A stretch of DNA of 64,000 bases from Allodiplogaster sudhausi (Eukaryota; Nematoda; Chromadorea; Rhabditida; Diplogasteridae), in NCBI GenBank assembly GCA_945643635.1, contig CALZFC010000006.1:12236001-12300000 (forward strand), read 5' to 3'. Under the pieces are notes generated by a model. It saw only the letters and a program-made list of their open reading frames with translations. It ran no database searches and was not told where the DNA came from. The position numbers and the translations under genes are program-made. This document shows positions 14,848 through 25,728 of the stretch, in pieces. Numbering within the stretch: the stretch's first letter is position 1; the number at the start of each line of letters is the position of its first letter.

Positions 14848-16252
14848 TTCTTTCTCTTTCCACCTTGTTTTCTGTTCTCCTTCTCACTCCATCACCTCTT
14901 CATCACTCTTTTTCCAATGCTGCCTATTCAGTGAGAACTGTCAGTGAATTTAACCAGCAAATGTAAAAGTGTTACGTAGTTGGACCTGCAAGAGATTTGG
15001 GAACCCATAACAACTGAATGCATCAGTTACATTAATTTTCTGTAACTTACTTCACAGCTTGAGCAGAGTCTTTAGCATCATTCTGATAGGCGCATCATGA
15101 TAATTTGCATGCACAACAAGAAGTATCGAGAAAAGGAAGCACTATCTCAAGAGTCTCATACGAGATCCGCTCTTTTTAAGTTCATGTTTGATTTCACTTC
15201 GCTGTTCTGCAACAAAATATCTATGTACATATGCATGTACATACATACCATGAGCATGCCATTTAAATACATGAGCAAAAAGTGAGCAAAATTCCTATAA
15301 TAGACATTGCTTTTTGGAAAAGTTATCCCTTGAATTTAGCTCCCTTGGGAAGCCTTTTATGATGGCTGATCGAGAAATCCACTACACACATGTATGTATG
15401 TATGTACATATGTATGTAGTAGAAATCATCGCTTGATGTTGTTTTGGGATATTGTTCCTTCTCAAACCAGAAGGTTCTCTGCTCATTCCTCTCTTCTTAG
15501 ATCTCTTCTTTCTCTGTCTCCCACTCTTCTTAGATCTCTTCTTTCTCTGTCTCCCTCTCTTCCTAGTTCTCTTCTTTCTCTGTCTCCCTCTCTTCCTAGT
15601 TCTCTTCTTTCTCTGTCTCCCTCTCTTCCTAGTTATCTTCTTTCTCTGTCTCCCTCTCTTCCTAGTTCTCTTCTTTCTCTGTCTCCCTCTCTCTTCCCTC
15701 TCTCTCAGCCATCACACCTCTCCACTATCCCCTCATGTCCATTGGCAATGATTGTTTGCCCTTCCTCTTCCATTCTCATCTTCCGTTTGTCTTTCCAAAG
15801 TGTCAATTCGGCTTCTGTAAACAAATAATGGGCATTGTTCTTTTCATTTGTTGTCACTTTGTATTTGACAACAATTGTAACACAAACACGAAATTGTCAA
15901 CATAAAAACAAATGAAAGCGATCGGAGAATGAGAAGACTGAAATATGAAAGATCACTTCTAAGTGAGTGTATTTCCAAATCAATGAGGATTGGTCTCCGG
16001 AAGGGAGAGCATCGCTTTTTCCTCGCATTAAAGAGGGCCGTCAGTCTTTTCTTCTCCACACTTTCTGTGTATTTACAACAAGTGGCCATCTCATTCTCCT
16101 TTTCTCTGTCGGTCTCTTCTAAGATCACATTTAGCCTTTTTATAGGCACACATTGCACAAATTTACTGAATTGAAATGTGATTGTAGAAGGGCGTGATTA
16201 AGAAAATCTATTCGGCTAGTGAAAAGAACGGGGGCAAGTAGAAAAGAGAGCG

Positions 16253-16287
<35 letters not shown>

Positions 16288-16545
16288 CGAGAAGCGGGCA
16301 TGTGAATGTAAAGAGGAATGAGGAGAGAGGGCGCCTGGGGCAGTCGGCTTTGCTTTCCCGCAAGGTAAGCTGTGCATCTAATGACATGTTCGGCATTCCA
16401 TGTAAACGGCGACAAATTGGCTGCGTAATCGTACGCCTTTCTTTGTCTGACGAGGCAAGGCATGGCTTCTACGATAGAACGCAATATGGAGAGGGAGGAA
16501 TTACATGAATGAGAAAGAGAGAGAAAAAGAGAAAGTGAGAGAGAA

Positions 16546-16588
<43 letters not shown>

Positions 16589-16743
16589 CAGAGGCGGTGC
16601 TCAATCAAAGCGGCAACACTTTCATGATAATGACCAGGCGCTTTTGTTGTTTTCCTTTCTAGCTGGTTAGACTGGCTGGCTTCATTGCGGTAACCTTGAT
16701 CCGCCCTTCTATTTTATTTCTATCCCTCTACCACTATCTCTCG

Positions 16744-16777
<34 letters not shown>

Positions 16778-16948
16778 CTGATTCTCTTCCTTCCACTGGT
16801 CGAAGGACCTCTCTAAATCACCCATTCATTAGGCATAACCTGTGGACCCTCCCCCTATTCTGGTTCTCTTTATCAAGAAAGAATCGCCCTCTGCGCTTAT
16901 CTTGGCACCTTTTCCTCTGATACTCGAGGTGAGAAGAGAAAGACATCT
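14159..16948. other. Intergenic or unannotated, several repeat tracts
   Basis: Contains a CT tract (about 14815-14850), short TATGTA/TACATA arrays (15220-15255, 15390-15418), a 33-bp minisatellite (listed separately) and GA tracts at 16255-16285 and 16515-16585. A minus-strand frame around 16480-16330 with residues such as KAYDYAANLSPFTWNAEHV looks somewhat coding, but no splice partners were found. Missing 5' exons of the astacin gene may lie at 14160-14700. Confidence 0.5.
15492..15695 (+). repeat. 33-bp pyrimidine-rich minisatellite, about 6 copies
   Basis: Tandem unit built around CTTCTTTCTCTGTCTCCCTC followed by TCTTCCTAGTT. The first two copies read CTTAGAT instead of CCTAGTT. Because the unit is a multiple of 3, open frames across it are periodic Leu/Ser/Phe peptides and are not taken as genes. 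Confidence 0.85.
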
Positions 16949-17225
16949 TTATTTATCTTTGAAGGGTAAATTATGGTCTCCATTCCCGCACATGAAAGTA
17001 GTCAGAGTGATGGTGTCTGGAAGGAATGGGAAATGTCGGAGAGAATGCAGAGAGACAGAGACGGAGAGGGAGAGGGAGAGATGTACATAGACAGAGAAAG
17101 AGAGAAAATGAGATTGATCCTGAAAGACTTGCATCGTGTCGTCCTAGTCTCATCCAACACGCAAAGGTGTGAGAAAGGCCTGCTGGCAAGTCAAGCAGAG
17201 ACTCAATGAGAGAAGGTACAGATAT

Positions 17226-17273
<48 letters not shown>

Positions 17274-18084
17274 CATGGAGAGCTTATCCGGGTTGCGGAT
17301 TGAGAGTCAACTTCTGACTTTTAGCTGATGGAAGGAGATCATCGCTTCTGACAGTCTCCATTATGAACAATCTTTCTGAATAAGAGAGGGAGATGAAGGA
17401 GAAGAAGGAGAGGTGGCAGACGCTATAAGAAGAGAAGTATAGAAAGAAAGTAGGAGTTGAGGATTGAGAGAGAGAGAGAGAAAGAGAAAGTGAGGGAGAG
17501 AGAGATGAACCAGAGCAGAGTGAGAAGTTGTCACCCGAGATCTGCGGCCCGATGAATAGCGTGCTGCTTGCGTCAGAAGGGAGGATACAGCATTCAACAC
17601 CTTTTGCGGTGGCTGCTCGGGACAAGGAACAGAAGGAGAAGCTTGCGAGAGAGAGGGATGGAAAGAGAGGTAAAAGAGAGAAAGCGGGAGCAAGGGAGAG
17701 AGAGAGAGGGAGAGAGAGAGAAAGTAGTGTCAAGACCAGAATCAATGTTCGTCGTTCTCTGCTGCCTGGGGCAAGTTCTTTGCTTGGTCCTGCTATTAGA
17801 ATGTGAAGAGGGACGAGAAGAATAGCCAGCTCCCTCTGTTATTACTTCGACGTGTACACCCCCGTATACTGTAGCTGAAGTGAAGCAATTGAGCACTGAG
17901 AGAGAGAGAGAGAGAGAGTGAGTGAGAGAAGGGAGAAAGCGAGAGTAATCGGAACTAGAGAAAATGATGATGAAAAGGTAAGAGAGGACGCTGTAATAGA
18001 TCTCGAGAAGTGTTCAAAAGTGAAGAGCAGCAGATTACCGTGTCGAGGGACGATGACAATCTCAGCAGGAGAGTACTTTCTGGC
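16949..18084 (-). CDS. Unidentified multi-exon gene (3' part)
   Basis: Not recognised. Minus-strand exons about 18084-18039, 17868-17737, 17615-17511, 17347-17319, 17201-17129 and 17016-16949 join with matching phases to TAA at 16951-16949. The deduced peptide reads, in order, KYSPAEIVIVPRH, YGGVHVEVITEGAGYSS, a basic Ser/Arg stretch, GVECCILPSDASSTLFIGPQ, LLDLPAGLSHTFACWMRLGR and TLTTFMCGNGDHN. Eight or so cysteines and alternating beta-strand-like segments suggest an extracellular domain; that is inference. One exon is only 29 nt. The 5' end is not found. Five consecutive in-phase junctions argue for a real gene, but the frames were chosen by hand. Confidence 0.35.
17232..17275. repeat. (GA)n microsatellite
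   Basis: Uninterrupted GA tract lying in the intron between the 29-nt exon and exon 17201-17129 of the unidentified gene (CT on its coding strand). Confidence 0.9.
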
Positions 18085-18764
18085 CCTCGTGATATTTCAG
18101 CTTTTGTTTTTTTTTATACTTTATGTCGCTAGCAGCATTATATTCCTTCTTTCTTGTATTCATTAACTTTTTTTATTTATAGCCGTTATTTTCACCAATT
18201 GGCTCTCTCGCTGTGCCCTCTCTTTCTCTCTTCTCTCTTGCTAAGTACCTCCGCATGGAATACTCAGGCCCCACTAACTTACCTGCCTTATTGTTAGATC
18301 CCTGGCGGAGGACTGGTCGGCCTGGAAAGATAAGGCCAGTGGTGAGGGAAGGAACCGCAAAGGCAACTCAGACAAGTGATAAATGGATTCTTGTGCAGGA
18401 ATCCAAAGAGAAGAGAAAGAGAGCAGAGGGGAAAAGAAGACTGATTGTCATTTCCCAGTATCACCTTGTAATTAGTGGGTAACGAACATTTTGGAGATTT
18501 GAGCGACGCGTTTCTAGATTTGGTTACATGAAGGAATTCAATTATAAAGTGTTGATCAAAAGCTCGTTGAACTACATAATTGTTTTCCTTTGTATCTCCT
18601 TGCTTTTGTTGCGCAACTCGCTTGTCCTTCCTGATCTCCGCTTTGTTGGTTCCATGCAATTCTAATGCAGTGTTTCTATGATTTGAATGTATTCGTGAAG
18701 GAACGAGCTAATGTGTTATTTACTGGATGGAATGAGTTGTTAGCAAAGACAGGACAGACGATAG

Positions 18765-18820
18765 TCAGCCCCGCCCTTTTTGTGGCGCCGCGAACCAATA
18801 GAGCGAGTGGGCGGAGCTTG
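18765..18820 (+). promoter_or_regulatory. Putative core promoter of the Zic gene: GC boxes and CCAAT box
   Basis: Within about 55 bp there are CCCCGCCC, then AACCAATAG, then GGGCGGAGC, ending about 90 bp before the Zic start codon at 18912. The arrangement resembles GC-box/CCAAT promoters of animals and is the most GC-rich short block nearby. No TATA box stands out. Function is inferred. Confidence 0.5.
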
Positions 18821-18911
18821 GAATGGAGAACGGAGTGTGCTGGAAGGAGGAAAGCAAAGCACGGAGAAGAGGGATAAGACTGTTAACCCCTGCTGAGATT
18901 GTAGTGTTTGG

Positions 18912-20413
18912 ATGGTCTTCTCTGCCTACTACTCACGCACGGCTACGACGGCCTTCCCTCTGCCCCATCCGCATCCCTCCCAACTTCCCTCCAGATACTG
19001 TCTGCCGTTAACATCTTCGGCCTCTGATGTCCCTCCATTGCCTGGTGGTCTGGTTCAGCCGGATCCATCCTCCTACTATGCATATGCCCCTCATCCCCAG
19101 GCTGTCTACCATGACTTCGACGGTTAGTTCTTTTCCTCGGTTCAAAGCACTCCACTCCTTGACTTCCAGCGTTTTCCCGTTTCGTGCCGTCGTCGGAATG
19201 TCCTCCTCTGTCTTCCTATGGTGGAGTTGTCCCGAGTGCGTCTCAAGGCTGGCTGGCTGCAGCCTCCGTTAAGGATGAAGTCCGCCGTTGTGAATGGCTG
19301 GTCCATGGCAAGCCCTGCGGTCTGCTCTTCTCTTCTCATCAAGATATCTCCGCTCATCTCAGGTCTACATTTCCTTTTCTCTCAGACGAACTCCTCAAGT
19401 TCCTTCTCTTCTTCAGTCAAGTGCATCTGACTAGCGGAGAGAATGGTTGCCACATCTGCGAGTGGGTCGACTGCGACAGACTCCGCAAGCAATTCAAGGT
19501 TCTTTCTTGGGCTGTGGCAGAGAAAGAAGAATTCTTCTCTTAGGCCAAGTACAAGCTGGTAAATCATCTGAGAGTGCACACGAAGTATCAGCCATTCCTC
19601 TGCGATGTTTGCGGGAAGATGTTCTCTCGCTCGGAGAATCTCAAGATTCATCAGAGAATTCACACTGGTTGGTGGACATTATCAACTGAATGACTGCATC
19701 AATATTCTAGACGTGAACGTGACATAATTAATCTACTTATATCGATATCTTAGCGATATAAGTAAATTTATACAAACCTTATGTTTTTGATTTCATAATC
19801 TTTTTCTCTTTCTCTGTCTCCCTTTCGTTCTCTCGAATCGCTAAAGATACCGTAGCCAGCCTTCTCTGTCAGTCTACCAGCGGCTCGGCATCTCTTATAT
19901 TTTAGTTTTCAGCTCCCTTTCAAATCCTCGTTGTCTCTCCCTCATGCACTCTCTCGCTCTCTCGCTCTCTATGGCTCTTTTTCTCGTTGTCTCTCACTCT
20001 CATTCGCTCCTTCATTTCTAGTCTAATTTCGGCTTCCTTTGAGAAGTGTCAAACAGGTTCTTTCCAGACTTGCCCGATTTTTTCCTTTCATCTCAGCCTT
20101 TGATTTCATTCCACTCTTTTTCTACATCTTCACTTCTTGAAATCACGAACCTTGCATAAGTCATATATTTTATGTAACAAGAAGAAGAAGAAGTTCAGAG
20201 CGAGAAAAGTAAAGAGAGGTATGCGAGAGTAGCAGAGTGCTTGCTACTCCGGTGGCAATGTAGGTGTGAACTGATGGTGAGTTGCTGGCAAGCTTCGCTC
20301 CCCATGCCTTCACTCTCGATGGCTATTCTCAGCAGCTAATTGACGTTTAGGTGTGAGAAGAACAGATCTCCGTCTTAACGCCTAGATAGTGAATAGAAAG
20401 AGAGACAGAGAGA

Positions 20414-20465
<52 letters not shown>

Positions 20466-20801
20466 AAGAGATCATTGTGGAGAGCTTTGTAATCCACTCA
20501 GAAAGCCATCTGTTACCTTAATCGTAGATTGTGGATGCCTCATGGACTCGTGTTCTAGCTGCCTATTCTGCCCTCTTGCCTTCTCCTCCCTCCAGCTGCC
20601 TCCCTCTCTTCTTCTCTTTCTCCTTCTCATCACTACACTCATAATCTCCCTTTCTTCTGCTTTCTGATGACCCCTTTCAATCACTCATACATTTCTCTAC
20701 CTTTATTATCTGTATCTCCCTCTCTCGAATCCGTTGTCCCCTTCTCTCTTTCTCTCTCCCTCTCTCTCTCTCACTCTCTTTCTCTCTCTCCCTCTCTCTT
20801 C

Positions 20802-20840
<39 letters not shown>

Positions 20841-21494
20841 CTCTTCTCCCTCTTCTCTGAATGGTTACTAAGCAGTGCCTTATGAATACCGCAAGCGATT
20901 TACGAGCGGCCAGCGCCCTCGTGAAACCGCAACTCGTGGCCATGCAGACACCTTCTTGCCCGCTACTTTACTCCTCTCCTGGCTCTATTCCTCCTTCCAC
21001 TCCACCTTTCGTAGCCTCTTTCCTCCTTCTACATTTATTTTCTCTCATTTTCTCTCTATCTATTTCTCTCCCTCCCTCTTTCTATCTCTCGCTCGCTACC
21101 CTTTCCAATACTATTGCCCTCTATCCTATTCACTTGAATTGCATTCAAACTCTGAAAAGGTGTGCATTGAAGGGAGGATGGAGATGGGGAAAGGAACTGA
21201 ATCGTTAGGAAGTTAAGAATGAAAATGGACACCCAATAAAGAAATGCAAACATTATGATTACAGCGCCACAGAAATTTCATTATCCTAATTTCTTACTCA
21301 TTACTCACGGGATATTCATTCCTTCACGCTATTTCTTGAAAAGAACAAGGCTACCGGTAGGATGTCTTCTGATCGGCCGGTAGCTTTGATGTGTTGCGGA
21401 AGAGCTTCTCGTTAAGAGCGAGTCCTGAATGGAAAAACATTCCTGCATGTTTGCCTATTTCTCCCAACCTCTTCATTCTCTCCCTCTCCCCTCC

Positions 21495-21538
<44 letters not shown>

Positions 21539-21758
21539 AACCTCCCATGCAATCTTCCTTTTGCCATCAAACAAGAAGCATTGCGCATCATCTTGTTATG
21601 CCGTCAAATAATGAGTCCCAACTCCTTTTTCTACTCTCTGTCGGCTTGAGAGTAAATACGCTCTGAAGTTACTCAACAAAGAAAATCTGGAAGGCTTTGA
21701 CCGTTCCATTCCTTGAGAATGAGATAACTTAGGTAAGCGAGTGAAATATCCTATAACG

Positions 21759-21802
<44 letters not shown>

Positions 21803-22990
21803 GGGAGAGACATGGAGATTCCTGCTAATCTGTCCAGCCCTTTCCTTCCTAATTGTCTGTCATGCCATTTGGTGTGTGGAATGTCGAGTATCCGCTCCTT
21901 CACACACTTAATTACCTCGTTCCACAACTCCCTTATCGCCTCTTCTGTTATGGAGTGAAAATAACTGCAGGGAGGAGATAACTCTTCTCAATATTTTGAG
22001 TACGGAAGAATTGTCCTCTCTGTGGATAACAAAATGTCATGGCGGATGTGAATAGTGTGATGAAAGATGGAAAAGAAAACGAATTCTGACAGGCCGGCCA
22101 TCTGCCTTGGCACTCACTCCCTTCCCCCCCCCTCTCTCCTCAAATCACTCTCAGTTCATTTCAATCGCTTCATCTGCTCTATTTCATATTGAATCATGTC
22201 TGTACACTCTCTGTCCCACATTTCTCTCACTGTTTCTGTCTGTCTCTCTCTCTCTCTCTCTCTTTCTCTCATGCTCTTCCATTTCTTCCCTGGAATACGG
22301 TATTGAAAAGGCGGTTGTCTAAAGGAAAGGAGAAGAACGGAGTGCCAGGGGGAAGCGGCCGGCCGACTCGCACTTGTCGGTGTCTTCTCTCTGAGAATGG
22401 AGAGAGAATAAGCAGCTTTGCTCTGGGAATGGGTATTTGTGATGGGAAGGGAGAAGGACGGTAAAGATTGTGATATCCTATAGATAAGGAGTGTTTGGCA
22501 GGAGAGAAGCCGTTCCCCTGCAGTCACTGCGACCGGAAGTTCGCGAACAGCTCAGACCGGAAGAAGCACATGCACGTACACACTTCATCGAAGCCGTACT
22601 CCTGCCGGGTCCAGGGATGCGCCAAGACTTACACGCATCCTTCTTCCCTAAGGAAACATCTCCGAGTACGTTGAGGTTTATACAGTTACCTTCTATGTTT
22701 CAGATGTTTATAATGAACATCCTACATGTTTTTTTATTCACAGAGAGATTGTTCCTTTAATCGAACTTACTCTCTTGCTCTCTCCTTCTCTCTCTGCTTC
22801 TCTTTCTCTCTCTCCCTCCTTATCTCTCTCTCTCCCTCTTGATGAACCACTTCCTGTCACTCTAAGCTTCATTCCATGTTCAAGATGTTAATCTAACATG
22901 AGATAAGCATTTCGTCAGGTCAGAAGTGGCAAAGATGATTGGCAAGGAAGTGCAGTCAAGTGGAATCCCCCTGTGCTCCCTCTTCTGGTA

Positions 22991-23050
<60 letters not shown>

Positions 23051-23480
23051 CATCTTTCTCTCTCTTTCTCGATCGCTCTATATCTCAATCTGTCTCTCTC
23101 CCTATCCCTCTGTCTCTCACAGTTTCTCTTTCTGTCTTTCTCTCCCTCTGTCTTTCCTTAGCTCATTTCTCACCTGTCCTAAATTAGTTCATCAGGAAGA
23201 AGGACAAGAAAAGATAAAGAAGAATTGAGAGTGAGAATTCTAATATTTCTGAGAGTCATTGCTGTGGAAATTGACTATTTACTTTCTGGCGCAGTTTTCC
23301 ACACTTCGCATACTGTCTGCATCTTTTCCCTCTCTTCTTTCATCCTATCTTTGAATTCCTTATCACCCTCGCTAGAGATTCGGAATTACATACTATCTGT
23401 GAGGTGCATGCTCAGTACATAATTCTCTCTCGTGCCGCAACCTTCTCATGCATCCTGATTTTCCCTGACCTCGTTATAAC

Positions 23481-23524
<44 letters not shown>

Positions 23525-24220
23525 CTCTCTTTCTCGGTCTCTCTCAGCCTCTCTTTGTTCTCTCTCTCGCTCTCTCTTTCTTTGTCTCTCTCAACTTTTC
23601 TCTTTCTTTCTCTCTCTCGTTTTCTTTTTCTTTCGCTCTCTCTTTCTCTGTATCTCTCAGCCTCTCTCTTTCTCTCTCTCTCTCGCTTTATCTTTCTCTC
23701 GCTCTCTCTTTCTCTGTATCTCTCAGCCTCTCTCTTTCTCTCTCTCTCTCTCGCTTTATCTTTCTCTCGCTCTCTCTTTCTCTGTATCTCTCAGCCTCTC
23801 TCTTTCTCTCTCTCTCTCTCGCTTTATCTTTCTTTCGCTCTCTCTTTCTCTGTATCTCTCAGCCTCTCTCTTTCTCTCTCTCTCTCTCGCTTTATCTTTC
23901 TCTCGCTCTCTTTCTCAGTCTCTCTCAGCCTCTCTCTTTCTCTCTCTCGCTCTCTCTTTCTCTGTCTCTCTCAGCCTCTCTCTGTCAGGCGCACGAGAAG
24001 AGTGGGAACTTCAAGCTGTCTCCGTGTGAGTTGAACGACAGCGCAGACTCTGGCCACGGCTCTCCTCCTGAGTTTGTTCCCTTCCCCACTCCCGGAATGA
24101 AGAATGAGAATGAGGTGAGGACTGTTTCTGATCTCATCCATGAATCACCGCATTCTCCCACTGGCAGATGCTTTTAATTACTCTTGTCCCCTTTTACTTC
24201 TTCTCGCTTTTTCTCTCTCG

Positions 24221-24282
<62 letters not shown>

Positions 24283-24478
24283 CTCTCTTTATAGCCCCCT
24301 CGCGTTCTCAATCTTCCACGCTTTCTCTTCCTTTACCTCTTTTCAGGCTCCAACTCTTCCGCCTGGTCCGCCCTCTCATCCTCCACTCCCTATTTTCTAC
24401 CGTCCTCCCCCTCTTCCACTTTCGCATGAGTTCCCTTTCGATCACAAACTTGCCTACCATTTCAATACTTGTGAGTAG
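18912..24478 (+). CDS. Zic/odd-paired family C2H2 zinc-finger transcription factor, complete
   Basis: Nuclear DNA-binding developmental regulator. Exons 18912-19122, 19170-19362, 19417-19498, 19544-19667, 22502-22665, 23989-24114, 24347-24478 join in phase (343 residues). An additional in-frame 69-nt exon at 22919-22987 is possible. The five-finger array is clear: finger 1 with the wide Cys spacing [11 protein letters not shown], finger 2 CHICEWVDC, then [46 protein letters not shown], and [14 protein letters not shown]. These linkers and finger order are diagnostic of Zic/Opa rather than Gli. The N-terminus is short and Pro/Tyr/Ala-rich; the C-terminus is Ser/Pro-rich, ending HFNTCE. A 2.8-kb intron separates fingers 3 and 4 at a conserved-looking position inside the TG-EKP linker. 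ATG 18912 is in frame and follows the promoter-like block. Confidence 0.9.
20395..20472. repeat. (GA)n microsatellite in large Zic intron
   Basis: GA tract on the coding strand within the 19668-22501 intron. The same intron also has CT tracts at 20740-20855 and 21498-21538 and another GA tract at 21762-21812. No exon was found inside this intron. Confidence 0.9.
22998..23120 (+). repeat. (CT)n / TCTG-rich tract in Zic intron
   Basis: CT dinucleotides with TCTG and ATCT interruptions directly after the optional 69-nt exon. Confidence 0.8.
23485..23986 (+). repeat. Pyrimidine minisatellite (about 68-70 bp unit) abutting a Zic splice acceptor
   Basis: Repeated blocks containing TCTGTATCTCTCAGCCTCTC, each followed by a CT run and CGCTTTATCTTTC. 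At least four clear copies (about 23640-23925) plus degenerate flanking ones. Every copy contains CTCTCAGCCTC, a usable-looking 3' splice site, and the array ends at the real acceptor CTGTCAG before 23989. Long open frames across it are low-complexity artefacts. Confidence 0.8.
24220..24285 (+). repeat. (CT)n microsatellite in last Zic intron
   Basis: Nearly pure CT tract upstream of the final acceptor TTTTCAG (exon starts 24347). Confidence 0.85.
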
Positions 24479-25728
24479 ATCATTCATTCTTCTCCACTCT
24501 ACGACATGTCAGAACATTCCGACTGTTGTCATTTCGGGTCGAATGATGTCAGAAACATATGTATTTTACGATTTCTCCAATATCATTGTTATTTTGTAAA
24601 TATGTTTTTCTCTACTCTCTGCGCCCTCTCGTTTTACAGGAGTGCCATACGGGATATCATTTGTGAACAGTTGAGTTTCTTTTGGCGTTCATAATCCTTC
24701 TAAAAATTAATTATGTAATAGCGTGACTCTCGTAAGACAATATAAATCTGTGACCGGCGAGGTGGATGCTAGTAATAAAGTTGACTGAGACGGAATGAAT
24801 GGAGAAGTTGTTTGATAAGCACTCGAGAGGAAGAAGCGCGGCTGGAGAAGGAAAAGAGGCCAGATATGCCCATCTTCTCTCTTACGTCACAATGGACTCT
24901 CCTCGACCTGAACGACTTCCCTTGTCTCTGAGAGGGAAGAGAAGAAGAGAAGACAACAACTCTCTTCTCACAATCAGCTTCTGCCCCAATCTTCTGCTGC
25001 TACGAGTATCCATTGCCGATAAAGGACTTTCTTTTTTGTTCCTCTCTTTCCTCCTCAAATTTAAATTGTAGTGTGCAGACTATTGAATAAATTCACGCAA
25101 AACAGAATGTTCGTAACATAGCATCGGAATGTTCTCCCCACTTAGAACATTAATGTTCCGCTTGAATGCTCGTCTGGGGCGAACATTCCGTTTTGTGTGT
25201 TGATAGGTGCGGTTGTGTAAGAGATATGCGTCACCTCAGCCGACGGATGACGAATGTTCAGCTCCTTTCAATAATGCAATATCTCGCATGGTGTCAACAA
25301 CTGTTTTCTCCCATTCCATCCCTCTTTCCTTTTACTATATTCGTTTCCTGTTTATGTTCATATGTCTGTAATTGTGATAACTCTTTGGGTCAGTGATGTG
25401 GTTCAGTGACGAATTGAATAGGAGGTGGAGGGTAAGGAGAGTAAGGAAATGCCGACAAGAAAACAGGAACGATTAGAGAGGTCAGTTGGGAGAAAGGCAT
25501 TGGATAATTGAGAAGGAGGTAACAAGGAAATAAGAAACAGTGTGAGTAAGTGAGAGAGTGCGAGAGAGAGTGTGAGTAAGTGAGTGCGAGAGATGACTCA
25601 CACTGAGTTCTGCGAACTGTTCTTGTTCAAGCAAAGTTTCCATGCTGACCATGAAATAAAACGGGAAGAATTGGTGAAGGGAGGGAGTGGGAACGCGGTC
25701 GATATCCTCTGTTCAGCAGTGCATTGGA
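24479..25728. other. Intergenic between Zic and the Gly/Tyr-rich gene
   Basis: Presumably holds the Zic 3' UTR and the upstream region of the next gene. No coding exon supported. A cluster of GAATGTTC motifs (listed separately) and a GTGAGTAAGTGAGAG repeat at about 25540-25595 are the only structured items. Confidence 0.6.
25105..25259. promoter_or_regulatory. Cluster of GAATGTTC / GAACATTC motifs (heat-shock-element-like)
   Basis: GAATGTTC at 25105-25112, 25127-25134 and 25252-25259; the perfect 14-bp palindrome GAACATTAATGTTC at 25145-25158; GAACATTC at 25181-25188; a near match GAATGCTC at 25164. Each fits GAAnnTTC, the inverted pentamer core of heat-shock elements, and the GGAATG version also fits TEAD sites. 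It lies about 500-600 bp upstream of the secreted Gly/Tyr-rich gene. Function is inferred. Confidence 0.4.

Noticed and set aside
15100..15420. Possible CRISPR-like or telomere-like short repeats (TATGTATGTA)
   Set aside because: Simple tetranucleotide-type repetition without spacers; the genome is eukaryotic.
23404..24177. 257-codon Leu/Ser-rich plus-strand open frame
   Set aside because: Intronic CT minisatellite of the Zic gene; only its last part overlaps a real exon, which is read in the spliced Zic frame.
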